64,000 nucleotides of DNA from Microcella sp. (GTDB lineage Bacteria > Actinomycetota > Actinomycetes > Actinomycetales > Microbacteriaceae), in contig NZ_JAHHDS010000003.1 of assembly GCF_019739195.1 (NCBI RefSeq), positions 868,001-932,000 on the forward strand, given 5' to 3'. Position numbers and translations under genes: made by a program. The notes beneath the pieces were generated by a model that worked only from the letters and a program-made list of their open reading frames with translations, did no database searches and had not been told where the DNA came from. Below are positions 42,580 through 51,337 of the stretch, piece after piece (positions within the stretch are counted from its first letter, which is position 1; each line of letters starts with the position of its first letter).

Positions 42580-44262
42580 TTAGGGATGGGTGGTGGGTGC
42601 GTCGAGCACCGCCTGGCGGGCGGCTTCGGCGCTCTCGGCCGACACGGCGAGTGCGGCGAGTCTGCGGGCGTCGTCGAGGGAGTGCAGGGCCAGTTCGGCC
42701 CGCACGTCGGCGATCGCGGAGGATGACATCGAGAGACTCGTGGCGCCGAGGCCCACGAGCACGACGGCCAGCAGCGGGTCGGCCGCGGCCTCGCCGCAGA
42801 TGCCGACCGGCACGTCGTGCTCGCGGCCGGCGGTGCCGACCTGCTCGATGAGTCGCAGCACCGCGGGGTGCCACGGGTTCTGCAGGTTCGCGACCGTGCC
42901 CAGCAGGCGGTCGGCAGCGAAGACGTACTGCGTGAGGTCATTGGTGCCGATGCTCATGAAGTCGACGCGCGGCGCGACGTGGTCGGCGAGGATGGCGCAC
43001 GAGGGCACCTCGACCATGACGCCCGCGACCTCGATGCCGAGCTCGTGCGCAAGGTCGCAGAAGTACTGCGCTTCTGCAGGCGTCGACACCATGGGCGCCA
43101 TGACCTGCACCAGGGCCTCGGAGTCAGCCGTCGCCTGCGCGAGCGCTGTGAGCTGGTCGCGCAGCACCTCTTCGTGCGCCGCGAGCGCTCGGAGCCCGCG
43201 ACGGCCGAGCGCCGGGTTCTCCTCACCCGAGTCGGTGAGAAACGCGAGGGGCTTGTCCGCACCGGCGTCGAGAACGCGCACGACGACCTTCTGGCCGGCG
43301 AAGTGGCTGAACACCTCGCGATAAGTGGCCGCCTGCTCGTCGACGCTCGGGGCCTTCTCGGCGCCGAGAAAGAGCACCTCGGTGCGGAAGAGGCCGACGC
43401 CTTCGGCGCCGCGAGCAGCCGCTTCACGAGCCGAATCGACCGAGCCAATGTTGGCGAGCAACGGCAAGGCGTGGCCGTCGGCGAGGCGGCCGGGGCCCGA
43501 ACTCTGAGCGCGAATCGCCTCGAGCGTCTGGGTGCGCTGCAGCGCGAGGTCGATGCGCTCTTGCGCGGGGTCACGCTCGACAGTGCCGTTCTCGGCGTCG
43601 ACGAGCACGGTGTCGCCGTCGCGCAGCGTGCTCGCCTCGGCAGCACCGACGACGGCCGTGATGCCCTTCTCGCGGGCGAGAATCGCCGTGTGCGACGTCG
43701 GGCCCCCGTCGGTCGTCACGAGAGCGAGCACGAGGTCGAGGTCGAGCGTCGCGGTGTCGGCCGGGGCCAAGTCGCGCGCGACAAGCACGAACGGTGTCGG
43801 CGAGTCGGGCACGCCCGGTGCGGGCAGCCCCTGCAGGTGGGCGATCGCGCGACGCGCCACATCGTCGAGATCGCCAGCGCGCTCGCCGAGGTAGCCCCCC
43901 AGCCCTAAGAGCATGTCGCGAAAGGTCGCCATCGCGGCGTGCACGGCGAACTCGGCCGTGGAGCCATCGTCGGTGCGGTGCTGCACGTCTGCCGCGAGGG
44001 CTGGGTCTTCGGCCATCATCGCGAGAGCATCCAGCACCTCGGCCGCGGTGCCGCCCGCTTTCTCGCCCCGCTCGCGCAATTGCGCGGCCGTCGCGGCGAG
44101 CGAAGCGGATGCCCGAGCGAACTCGGCGGCAGGCTCGAGCTCGCTCGGGGTGTCGACAGGGTCGGCCACGGGCTCAGGCATGCGCAGCACGGGTCCGACC
44201 GTGGTCGCCCGGCCGATGCCGACGCCGCGGATCACCGAGCCTCGAGTGCCAGTACCGCTCAT
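42580..44262 (-). CDS. ptsI: PTS enzyme I
   Basis: 560-aa PEP-protein phosphotransferase. The active His is in TDGGPTSHTAILAREKGI, and LGRRGLRALAAHEEVLRDQL, VMVEVPSCAILADHVA, MSIGTNDLTQYVFAADR and VPVGICGEAAADP (active-site Cys) form the PEP-binding barrel. It overlaps ptsH by 4 bp. Unusually for a general PTS protein it is inside the mannitol operon, so the whole phosphorelay may be mannitol-inducible. Confidence 0.95.
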   Translation of the reverse strand: MSGTGTRGSVIRGVGIGRATTVGPVLRMPEPVADPVDTPSELEPAAEFARASASLAATAAQLRERGEKAGGTAAEVLDALAMMAEDPALAADVQHRTDDGSTAEFAVHAAMATFRDMLLGLGGYLGERAGDLDDVARRAIAHLQGLPAPGVPDSPTPFVLVARDLAPADTATLDLDLVLALVTTDGGPTSHTAILAREKGITAVVGAAEASTLRDGDTVLVDAENGTVERDPAQERIDLALQRTQTLEAIRAQSSGPGRLADGHALPLLANIGSVDSAREAAARGAEGVGLFRTEVLFLGAEKAPSVDEQAATYREVFSHFAGQKVVVRVLDAGADKPLAFLTDSGEENPALGRRGLRALAAHEEVLRDQLTALAQATADSEALVQVMAPMVSTPAEAQYFCDLAHELGIEVAGVMVEVPSCAILADHVAPRVDFMSIGTNDLTQYVFAADRLLGTVANLQNPWHPAVLRLIEQVGTAGREHDVPVGICGEAAADPLLAVVLVGLGATSLSMSSSAIADVRAELALHSLDDARRLAALAVSAESAEAARQAVLDAPTTHP

Positions 44263-44522
44263 GCGTCGTGGTCTTTCTCGAGGAAGGCCGCGAGTGAGTC
44301 GAGCACGGTGTCGGCGTTCTCGCCGTCGACGCGCAGCAAGACCTCGTCGCCGTGCTCGATGCCGAGCGAGACGACGCCCAGAATGCTCGCGGCATTAATC
44401 GTGCGCTCGCCCTTCTGCAGTTCGACCGTGCACCCCGAGTCGGTGACCGCCTTCACGAAGAGAGCGGCGGGGCGGGCGTGCAGGCCGTGCGCCGATGCGA
44501 CGGTGAGAGTGCGTTCAGCCAT
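44259..44522 (-). CDS. ptsH: HPr phosphocarrier protein
   Basis: 87-aa HPr. SAHGLHARPAALFVKAV contains the phospho-His (about H15) and TINAASILGVVSLGI the region of the regulatory serine (about S46). Start at 44522 with AGAAAG upstream. Lies between the orphan IIB gene and ptsI. Confidence 0.95.
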   Translation of the reverse strand: MAERTLTVASAHGLHARPAALFVKAVTDSGCTVELQKGERTINAASILGVVSLGIEHGDEVLLRVDGENADTVLDSLAAFLEKDHDA

Positions 44523-44535
44523 GAGGAGCTTCTTT

Positions 44536-44871
44536 CTACGAGTCGAGCGGCGAAGAAACAGTCGAGCGGGAATCGTGGGCGAGCAGCAGTGCCAGAGCCT
44601 GACGGGCGGCGCTTGCGTGGTCGTCAGAGTCGAGCAGGTGGGCCGGCACGCCGGTCTCGGCGAGGCCATCGCGCACGGCGACGAAGTGAGCGGCGAGGTG
44701 GTGGCCGACCAGCACGATCGACAGCTCGGCTGCGCGCGAGGGCAGTTGATCAACGGCGAGCGGCTCGACGCTCCAGTCGAGCTCGTGCTGCGCGAGCTGC
44801 TCACGCAGGGCCCTGGCGAGAAAGGTGCTCGCGACTCCGGCAGCGCAGACGATCGCGACGGTGCGGGTCAT
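44536..44871 (-). CDS. Orphan PTS IIB-like protein
   Basis: 111-aa protein. TVAIVCAAGVASTFLARAL has the Cys-x-x-G-x-x-S/T loop of lactose/galactitol-type IIB domains (Cys near residue 9), then IVLVGHHLAAHFVAVRDGL. No partner IIA or IIC of that class is present in the window. ATG at 44871 with AAGGAGG eight bases upstream. First gene of the mannitol PTS operon. It may serve as a phosphorylation-dependent regulatory partner for the adjacent PRD regulator (inference). Confidence 0.75.
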   Translation of the reverse strand: MTRTVAIVCAAGVASTFLARALREQLAQHELDWSVEPLAVDQLPSRAAELSIVLVGHHLAAHFVAVRDGLAETGVPAHLLDSDDHASAARQALALLLAHDSRSTVSSPLDS

Positions 44872-44933
44872 GATCGCCTCCTTGCGGTCAACTGCGGAGT
44901 CGTGGGCGAGCCACGGGGCGTGCGGGCGGAACG

Positions 44934-44947
44934 GTGGTGATGACCAC
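44934..44947. promoter_or_regulatory. Candidate operator in the mtl divergent promoter region
   Basis: GTGGT-GATG-ACCAC is a short palindrome within the 169 bp separating the mannitol PTS operon from the divergent PRD regulator gene. Weak evidence; position is the main argument. Confidence 0.3.
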
Positions 44948-45040
44948 TCTGCGCGAGCGCCCGACCGCGTTCCACTAGACCTGCTTCCGACCCTGCGGAA
45001 AGTCGGGTGTGTCGCGCCCTCGTCTACAGTGACAAGCACC

Positions 45041-46957
45041 ATGGCCGACAAATACGGGCGGATGCTCGAACTGCTGTTCCAGGCAGACGACTGGGTCACG
45101 GCGACCGAGCTCGCCGAGCAGCTCGGGGTGACGACGCGCTCGGTGCGCAGCTACGTCGCGGCCGCGAAGTCGGCCGCGCATCCCCGCGCCATCGTCGCCG
45201 CCTCGACGGCGGGCTATCGCCTGAATCGCGAGCAGTACGCCGACTTTCTCGACGAGAGCCGCGAGCGCAGCGGCGGTTCGGCCGAGACTCCGCAAGACCG
45301 CGTGCACCACTTGGTGCGGCGGCTCACCGAGTCGCAGCTCGGCATCGACGTGCACGAGCTCGCTGACAGCCTCTTCGTGAGCGAGTCGACGATCGAGGCT
45401 GATCTGCGCAAGGTCAAGGCTCTCGTCGAGGGTGCGAGCGCCTCGCTAGAGCGGCGCGGCAGCGTCGTGCGACTCACGGGCAGCGAGGGTGCACGCCGGC
45501 GGTTGCTCAGCAGCCTCGTGCAGAGCGAGAGCACGCAGGGAATGCTCGACCTCGATGCGATCGAGAGCGAGTTCGCGCTCGCCGGTCTCGGGGCTTTCAA
45601 GACCGAGCTCATCGAGGCGCTCGACGGGGCCGGCTTCTTCATCAACGAGTACGGCATCGACGCGGTGATTCTGCATGTGGCCATCGCCGTCGACCGCGCC
45701 CGCCGTGACCAGCACCTGCCTGACGCAGCGACGACGACGGTGCCCGAGCGGCACCTGCCGATCGTGCAGATTCTCGAGCGGCTCACGACCGAGCACTTCG
45801 AGGTCGCTCTCACTCTCGCCGACACCGACTACCTGGCCCGACTGCTCATCACGCGCGTCATCGCGCCCGGCAACGGCCCGGCGGGTGAGACGGTCGTCGA
45901 CGAGGACGACGTCGCGACGGTACGGCGCATTGTCGACCTCGTGCTTGAGGAATATGTCGTCGACTTCCGCGACGAGGCGTTCATCACGCGACTCGCGATC
46001 CACCTCGGCAACCTCGTGGCGCGGGCGCGCGAGAACGCGCACACCCGCAACCCCCTCACACGCTCGATCAAGAGCTCGTACCCGCTCATCTTCGACATCG
46101 CTGTCTACATCGCGTCGATCGTGCAGAGAGAGCGCGGCATCACGGTCGACGACGATGAGATCTCGTACATCGCCCTCCACCTCGGCTCGCACCTCGAGCG
46201 GGTGTCGCGCCGCGAAGAGCGCGTCTCGTGCACGATCGTGTGCCCGAGCTACTACGACCTGCACACGATTCTGCGCACGCGCATCGAGCGCGAGCTCGGC
46301 GGCGAAGTGAGCGTTGAGTTCGTGGTGACCCGCACCGACGTCGACCCGCGTGAGCTCACGAGCGATCTCGTCATCTCGACGATTCCGACGACCTCGGCGC
46401 GCGACGGAGTCGTCGTCGTGCAACCGTTCCTCACCGATGACGACATCGACGCGATCCGCGCCGCGGCTTCGCGGGTGCGACGTCAACGGCGGCGCGCGCG
46501 CATCACTGATGAGCTACTCGAGTACTTCGATGAGCGATTGTTCTTCACTGCGCCGCCCGGCGACGACCCCGAGTCGATCATCCGCGGGCTCGGCGCCGCT
46601 CTCGTCGACGCCGACGTCATCGACGAGGCCTACGTCGCCGCCGCACTCGAGCGCGAGCGCATGTCGTCGACAGCCTTCACCGAGACCCTTGCCGTGCCCC
46701 ACGCCATGGGGCTCACCGCCGAACGCACCGCGATCGCCATTGCCCTCTCGCCGGCGCCGATCGCGTGGGGGGATGCCCGCGTCTCAGTCATCGCCTTCAT
46801 CGCCTTCTCGGCGGAAGGCCGAGCACGATTCCAACCGCTGTTCGATCAGTTCATCGAGGTCTTCGCGAGTCGTCGTGACGTCGCCGAGCTCGTGCGCGAC
46901 TCCTCCGACTTCGCCGCTTTCATCGAGCAGCTCGCGCAGCTCATCGAGCGCGGCTGA
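45041..46957 (+). CDS. mtlR: PRD-containing PTS transcriptional activator (MtlR-like)
   Basis: 638-aa regulator. N-terminal HTH (MLELLFQADDWVTATELAEQLGVTTRSV), second Mga-type HTH (IDVHELADSLFVSESTIEADL), PRD1 and PRD2 with conserved His in VILHVAIAVDRARR, IHLGNLVARARENA and YIALHLGSHLER, a IIB-like domain (VSCTIVCPSYYDLHTIL) and a C-terminal IIA domain with His in TLAVPHAMGLTAERTA. This is the MtlR architecture, activated or inhibited by EI/HPr-dependent phosphorylation. ATG at 45041 chosen; TACAGT is 10 bases upstream. Diverges from the PTS operon it probably controls. Confidence 0.92.
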   Translation: MADKYGRMLELLFQADDWVTATELAEQLGVTTRSVRSYVAAAKSAAHPRAIVAASTAGYRLNREQYADFLDESRERSGGSAETPQDRVHHLVRRLTESQLGIDVHELADSLFVSESTIEADLRKVKALVEGASASLERRGSVVRLTGSEGARRRLLSSLVQSESTQGMLDLDAIESEFALAGLGAFKTELIEALDGAGFFINEYGIDAVILHVAIAVDRARRDQHLPDAATTTVPERHLPIVQILERLTTEHFEVALTLADTDYLARLLITRVIAPGNGPAGETVVDEDDVATVRRIVDLVLEEYVVDFRDEAFITRLAIHLGNLVARARENAHTRNPLTRSIKSSYPLIFDIAVYIASIVQRERGITVDDDEISYIALHLGSHLERVSRREERVSCTIVCPSYYDLHTILRTRIERELGGEVSVEFVVTRTDVDPRELTSDLVISTIPTTSARDGVVVVQPFLTDDDIDAIRAAASRVRRQRRRARITDELLEYFDERLFFTAPPGDDPESIIRGLGAALVDADVIDEAYVAAALERERMSSTAFTETLAVPHAMGLTAERTAIAIALSPAPIAWGDARVSVIAFIAFSAEGRARFQPLFDQFIEVFASRRDVAELVRDSSDFAAFIEQLAQLIERG

Positions 46958-46960
46958 CGG

Positions 46961-47311
46961 CTACTCGTAGACCTTCACGACGAACCAGCGCGCCGGGTCG
47001 CCCTCGTCGCGCACGTCGAACACGCAGCTGCGCCCGTCGTCGGCCGTGGCCTGAAACCGCCAGCCGGTGCAGCTGCGAGGGGCGAGCTCGAGGGCTCGAG
47101 CATCCACATCGAGACGACGCCACCACGAAACCGGCTCGGTGATGACGGTCGGGTGATCGGAGACTCGCCATCGGGTGCCCGCCCAGACGAGGCGCAGCGG
47201 GCGCCCCTGCTCGTCTGCCCACAGCATCGCGAGCGGATCGGGGTCGTCGGAGGGGAAAGTACGGTGAGCAGGGGCCGGCACGGCAGTCTCGCCTTCACAG
47301 GTCGCGCGCAC
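46961..47311 (-). CDS. DUF6504 family protein behind an SOS box
   Basis: About 116 aa, no membrane segments. RPLRLVWAGTRWRVSDHPTVITEPVSWWRRLDVDAR and CTGWRFQATADDGRSCVFDVRDEGDPARWFVVKVYE match my memory of DUF6504, small proteins found beside ImuB/DnaE2 mutasome genes in actinobacteria. No imuB or dnaE2 is seen here, but a perfect LexA box lies 32 bp upstream. The GTG start is uncertain (weak ribosome site); an ATG in AMLWADEQG is an alternative. Confidence 0.7.
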   Translation of the reverse strand: MRATCEGETAVPAPAHRTFPSDDPDPLAMLWADEQGRPLRLVWAGTRWRVSDHPTVITEPVSWWRRLDVDARALELAPRSCTGWRFQATADDGRSCVFDVRDEGDPARWFVVKVYE

Positions 47312-47342
47312 TCCGGCCCGGCGCTCAGCTGATGGGGATCAG

Positions 47343-47358
47343 TCGAACGTACGTTCGA
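47343..47358. promoter_or_regulatory. Perfect LexA/SOS box
   Basis: TCGAACGTACGTTCGA matches the mycobacterial/actinobacterial SOS consensus TCGAAC-N4-GTTCGA exactly and is a 16-bp perfect palindrome. It lies in the 95-bp gap upstream of the DUF6504 gene. Confidence 0.85.
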
Positions 47359-47406
47359 GCGCCGACACTACGCCGCCGGGCCGCGACACGCCAAGCGCGT
47401 CTCTGA

Positions 47407-48222
47407 TCAGCGTCGGGCGACGAGCTCATCGAGCAGGGCTGCGAGCGCCGAAGGCTGCTCGACCGGAGTGACGTGGTCTCCCGGAACGTGCTCGATGCGC
47501 GCCTGCGGCACCCTCTCGGCGAGCATCGCCGCTGCGGCCGCATCGAGCACGTAGTCGTCGCGCCCGGCGACGGCGAGCAGGGGAATGCGAAGCTCGCCCA
47601 ACCGGTCGCTCACGTCGTCGGGGTTCACGAGCACGGCCCGCATGGCCCGCGCGAGGACGCGACGATTGGCCGTTCGCACCTGCTCGATCATGCGCAGGGC
47701 GATCTCGCTACCGCGCGCGGCCGGGTCGAACAGGGCGGCGACGATCTGCCGGCCGTACCAGCGCGGTGCTCCGATCGCCATGAGCAGGGCGACGAGGGTG
47801 CGGTAGCGGCGACGCTCGGCGGCCGTGCGCGGCGCGAGCGGGGTGTTGACGAGCCCGAGCGCCACGACGCGATCGGGGTGGTCGAGCGCGACCCGCAGCG
47901 ACGACATTCCACCCCACGAGTGGCCGATCAGGGTCGCCCGCTCTATACCGAGGGCATTCATGATCTGGATGCTTGCGCGAGCATCATCCTGCACCGAGTA
48001 CTCGCGGCCGGGGTCGCCGCTCGCGCCGTGCCCCGGGGCGTCGATGAGCACGACCCTGTGAGTGGACGCGTACCGCTCGCCGATCGGGCGCCACAGTTCG
48101 CGGTCGAGGAAGATGCCGTGCCGCAGCACGAGAACCGGGGCGTCGGGGTGACCGAGCTCGAGCACGGCCAGTTCACCGACGTCGGTGGGGATGCGGTGCT
48201 CTCGTGCGGTGACGGATGACAT
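47407..48222 (-). CDS. Alpha/beta hydrolase
   Basis: 271-aa hydrolase: VLVLRHGIFLDRELW oxyanion region, VVLIDAPGHGASG, ATLIGHSWGGMSSLRVALDHPD nucleophile elbow (G-H-S-W-G), LAVAGRDDYVLDAA acid and HVPGDHVTPVEQP His. Start ATG at 48222 has GAGAGG upstream. Divergent from a TetR gene through a shared palindromic operator, so expression is probably derepressed by an unknown ligand. Confidence 0.88.
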   Translation of the reverse strand: MSSVTAREHRIPTDVGELAVLELGHPDAPVLVLRHGIFLDRELWRPIGERYASTHRVVLIDAPGHGASGDPGREYSVQDDARASIQIMNALGIERATLIGHSWGGMSSLRVALDHPDRVVALGLVNTPLAPRTAAERRRYRTLVALLMAIGAPRWYGRQIVAALFDPAARGSEIALRMIEQVRTANRRVLARAMRAVLVNPDDVSDRLGELRIPLLAVAGRDDYVLDAAAAAMLAERVPQARIEHVPGDHVTPVEQPSALAALLDELVARR

Positions 48223-48239
48223 GACGACCTCTCGTGGTG

Positions 48240-48282
48240 AGTAAACGGTTGTAAACACGAGATATATAAACAGTTGTTTACT
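48240..48282. promoter_or_regulatory. Operator between hydrolase and TetR genes
   Basis: AGTAAACGGTTGT (48240-48252) and ACAGTTGTTTACT (48270-48282) form an imperfect 13-bp inverted repeat (10 of 13 pairs). It lies just before TAGAGT (48282-48287), the -10 of the TetR gene, and covers the divergent hydrolase promoter. Confidence 0.6.
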
Positions 48283-48294
48283 AGAGTGTCAAGC

Positions 48295-48924
48295 ATGAGT
48301 TCTGCGACCCCCGCTCCGCGCGCTCGCAATCGCCCCGGAGAGGGCGGGCGCCTGCGCGACGACATCGTCGACGCCGCCGACGCCCTGCTCGCCGACGCCG
48401 GCTCGGCCGCTCGCCTGAGCTTGCGCGCCATCGCGCGCGAAGTCGGCATCACCGCCCCGGCCATCTACGCGCACTTCTCGACGAAGGAGCAGCTGCTCAG
48501 CGCTGTCGTTGCCCGGCGGTTCGGCGGGCTCGCGCAAGCGCTGCAGGACGCGCGGCCCTCCGGCTCGGCCGACGACGAGACGATCGCCGCGATCGCGATC
48601 GTGCGTGCGCGAACGGGGGCCTACGTCGCGTACGGCCTCGAGTATCCGGGCGTCTATGCGGCCCTGTTCGGGCCCGACGCCGACCACCTGGGCTTCACCT
48701 TCGAGGGCTCGCCGGGCGAAGAGGTGTTCGCGGCGCTGCTCGATCCGGTGTCGATCGCGCTCGGCGACCGCGCCGACGCCCTGGCCGTGGCGACCGACCT
48801 GTGGGTGGCCATGCACGGCATCGTGACCCTGCGGTCGAGCCAGCGCGGCTTCGTCTGGGGCGACCTCGATGCGCAGCTCGACCGCGTGGTGGGCGCCCTG
48901 CTGGCCGCTGCACCCACACGCTAG
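48295..48924 (+). CDS. TetR/AcrR family regulator
   Basis: 209-aa repressor. DDIVDAADALLADAGSAARLSLRAIAREVGITAPAIYAHFSTKEQLLSAV (about 23-72) is the TetR DNA-binding domain; the C-terminal part (TetR_C_13-like, YVAYGLEYPGVYAALFGP) binds an unknown ligand. ATG at 48295 is preceded by TAGAGT seven bases upstream. Likely controls itself and the divergent hydrolase. Confidence 0.92.
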   Translation: MSSATPAPRARNRPGEGGRLRDDIVDAADALLADAGSAARLSLRAIAREVGITAPAIYAHFSTKEQLLSAVVARRFGGLAQALQDARPSGSADDETIAAIAIVRARTGAYVAYGLEYPGVYAALFGPDADHLGFTFEGSPGEEVFAALLDPVSIALGDRADALAVATDLWVAMHGIVTLRSSQRGFVWGDLDAQLDRVVGALLAAAPTR

Positions 48925-48933
48925 CCTCGACTC

Positions 48934-49368
48934 ATGCCGCTGACCGGAGAGTACGCACCGAGCACATCTGCCTGGGCCCGTGAGCAGGCCGAGCTCTACG
49001 AGCGCACGAACGGCGCCGAGGGCAATGACTTGCGCGGCCGAAAGATCATCGTGCTCACGACTCTCGGTGCCAAGACGGGCAAGCTGCGCAAGACCGCGCT
49101 CATGCGCGTCGAGCACGAGGGCTCGTACGCCGTCATCGCGTCGAAGGGCGGAGCGCCCGAGAACCCCGTGTGGCACCACAACCTGCTGGCCGAGTCGCTG
49201 TGCGAGTTGCACGACATGGCCTCGAAGCGCGACTACCGCGCGCGGCTCGTCGAGGGCGACGAGCGTGCGATCTGGTGGGCTCGGGCGTGCGCGGTCTGGC
49301 CCGACTACGAGCAGTACCAGCAGAAGACCGCCCGCCAGATTCCGGTCTGGGTGCTCGACCCGATCTAG
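48934..49368 (+). CDS. Deazaflavin (F420)-dependent nitroreductase family protein (DUF385/Ddn)
   Basis: 144-aa split-barrel protein. [63 protein letters not shown] shows the Ddn/DUF385 motifs (KTGK-R, ASKGGAP-NP-W-HNL). Probably an F420H2- or FMN-dependent quinone reductase. TAGCCT ends six bases before the ATG (48922-48927). Starts 9 bp after the TetR stop. Confidence 0.9.
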   Translation: MPLTGEYAPSTSAWAREQAELYERTNGAEGNDLRGRKIIVLTTLGAKTGKLRKTALMRVEHEGSYAVIASKGGAPENPVWHHNLLAESLCELHDMASKRDYRARLVEGDERAIWWARACAVWPDYEQYQQKTARQIPVWVLDPI

Positions 49369-49431
49369 CTGCGCGTCGGCCCCAGATTAACCCCATATCG
49401 ACGAAACCCTCGCTCGTAAGCGCCACTTTGC

Positions 49432-49445
49432 CCCAGATCTGGGGG
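49432..49445. terminator. Palindromic hairpin between convergent genes
   Basis: CCCCAGATCTGGGG is a perfect 14-bp palindrome in the 99-bp gap between convergent stops. A partial copy GGCCCCAGATTAACCCC lies about 50 bp upstream. Short T/A content makes it a weak terminator call. Confidence 0.4.
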
Positions 49446-49467
49446 TGGGTGCGCGCGGTGGGCGCGC

Positions 49468-49926
49468 CTAGGGGCGACGCTGCAGCAGGTCTTCGGCCGC
49501 GACCCACGCGAGCATCGCGCACTTGACGCGCGCAACGAACTTCGAGACTCCGCTGAGGGCGGCAGCGTCGCCGAAGCGCTCTTCGTCGAGCGGAATCGCC
49601 CCGCGCGAGCGCAGTGCCTCGCGAAACTCGTCGATGAGCGCCGTCAGTTCCGCCGTGGTCCACGAGGCGCCCTCATCGACCGACTCCTGAGCGAGGGTGG
49701 CCAGCAGCGAGGCGCTCGCCTGCGAGATCGAGCATCCCGCGCCCTCCCAGGCGACCGACTCGATGCGCTCACCGGCGGCATCCCACCGCAAGGCGAGCGT
49801 GATCTCGTCGCCGCACACCGGGTTGCGTTGGTGGCTTGTCTCCTCGCCCACCTCGAGCCCGACGCCGTGCGGGTGCTTCGAGTGGTCGAGGATGATCTGC
49901 TGATAGAGCTGCTCGAGTCCGCTCAC
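49468..49926 (-). CDS. sufU: SufU iron-sulfur cluster scaffold/sulfur carrier
   Basis: 152-aa NifU-N/SufU protein. Zn/cluster ligands are C38 in NPVCGDEI (with the D40), Cys in GAGCSISQASAS and Cys in VARVKCAMLAW, and the SufU-type insertion between the second and third cysteine is present. Start overlaps the sufS stop by 4 bp. Works with SufS to mobilise sulfur. Confidence 0.94.
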   Translation of the reverse strand: MSGLEQLYQQIILDHSKHPHGVGLEVGEETSHQRNPVCGDEITLALRWDAAGERIESVAWEGAGCSISQASASLLATLAQESVDEGASWTTAELTALIDEFREALRSRGAIPLDEERFGDAAALSGVSKFVARVKCAMLAWVAAEDLLQRRP

Positions 49927-51218
49927 GGCTGCTCCCCCTCACTGAGACCGAAGAACGGGCGGATGCTCGCGACAGCCTCGATCGCCCGATCGAGCTCAGC
50001 CGCGGTCGTGTGCACCCCGGCGCTGAGGCGCAGGCTCGCCGTGACGCCGAAGCGCCGGTGCAGCGGCTGCGCGCAGTGGTGGCCGACGCGCGCCGCAATG
50101 CCGACCTCGTCGAGCACCTGCCCGGCGTCGTGCGCGTGCACGCCGTCGACGACGATGCTCGCGAGCGCGACGCGCTCAGCGCTCGCGCCGAGCACGCGGA
50201 TGCCGGGCACGGTCGCGAGGCCAGCGAGCAGTCGCTGACCGAGCACGTGCTCGGTCGCGGCGATGCGCTCCATGCCGATCTCTTGCACGAAGCGGATGGC
50301 CGCCGCGAGCCCGACCGCCTGCGCGATGCGCGGTGTGCCGGGTTCGAAGCGCTGCGGCGAGGGCAGATACTCGGCCTTTTCCATCGTGACCGTCGTGATC
50401 ATCGAGCCGCCGTAGAGGAAGGGAGGCAGTGCATCCAGAAGGTCAGCGCGTCCGTACAGCACGCCGATGCCCGTAGGGCCGTAGAGCTTGTGGCCGCTGA
50501 AAACGGCGATGTCGACGTCGAGCTCACGCGGCCGCAGGGGCAAGTGCGGTGCCGACTGGCAGGCGTCGAGCACGGTGAGCGCCCCGGCCGCACGGGCCAG
50601 GGGCACGAGCACGTCGAGCGGTGTCACCGCCCCCGTGACGTTCGACACGTGAGTGATCGCGAGCACGCGCGTGCGCTCGCCGATGATGTGCGCGGCCGCT
50701 TCGAGGTCGAGCGCGCCGACGTCGAGGCCCTCGCTGACACGAACGGGAATGAATCGCAGAGTCGCCCCGGTGCGCGCCGCGAGCTCTTGCCACGGAATCA
50801 AGTTGGCGTGGTGCTCGAGCTCGGTGACGACGATCTCGTCGCCCGGGCCGAGCGCGAACTCGGGGGCCGCGCTCCCTGCTCCGCGGCCGATGCTGGCATT
50901 GCCCAGGGCGTAGGCGACGAGGTTGAGCGCCTCGGTCGCGTGGCTCGTGAACACGACCTCGTTCTCGTCGACGCCGAGGAAGCCTGCGACGGTCTGGCGG
51001 GCATCCTCGTAGAGCTCCGTCGCCTCGCCCGCGAGCGTGTGGGCTCCGCGATGCACGGCCGCGTTCGACTCGCGATAGAAGGCACTTTCGGCCGCGATCA
51101 CGACGTCGGGCTTCTGCGCGGTCGCGGCCGAGTCGAGGTAGTTCAGCGGGTGCCCATTGACCTCGCGCGCCAAGATCGGGAAACGCGCGCGGAGACGCGC
51201 GATCTCGGCATCGGTCAT
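49923..51218 (-). CDS. sufS: Cysteine desulfurase SufS
   Basis: About 431-aa PLP enzyme. LNYLDSAATAQKP, ESNAAVHRGAHTLAGEAT, ELEHHANLIPWQ, ITHVSNVTGAVTPL, FSGHKLYGPTGIGVLYGR with the PLP Lys, and ARVGHHCAQPLHRRFG with the catalytic Cys. All SufS/CsdA landmarks are present. ATG at 51218 is taken as start; GTG at 51233 is in frame but a GGAGGGG ribosome site overlaps it, so neither spacing is ideal. Operon with sufU; other suf genes are not in the window. Confidence 0.93.
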   Translation of the reverse strand: MTDAEIARLRARFPILAREVNGHPLNYLDSAATAQKPDVVIAAESAFYRESNAAVHRGAHTLAGEATELYEDARQTVAGFLGVDENEVVFTSHATEALNLVAYALGNASIGRGAGSAAPEFALGPGDEIVVTELEHHANLIPWQELAARTGATLRFIPVRVSEGLDVGALDLEAAAHIIGERTRVLAITHVSNVTGAVTPLDVLVPLARAAGALTVLDACQSAPHLPLRPRELDVDIAVFSGHKLYGPTGIGVLYGRADLLDALPPFLYGGSMITTVTMEKAEYLPSPQRFEPGTPRIAQAVGLAAAIRFVQEIGMERIAATEHVLGQRLLAGLATVPGIRVLGASAERVALASIVVDGVHAHDAGQVLDEVGIAARVGHHCAQPLHRRFGVTASLRLSAGVHTTAAELDRAIEAVASIRPFFGLSEGEQP

Positions 51219-51337
51219 GGGCGCGGCGGTCACCCCTCCAGGGTAGGCCGTGCCACGGCGACGCGTCTGCCTGGCACGATGCGCCCCGCGCGGTCAAGGG
51301 GTCGACAACCAGCGCGTTGCTCGCGTTGCATCAATGC

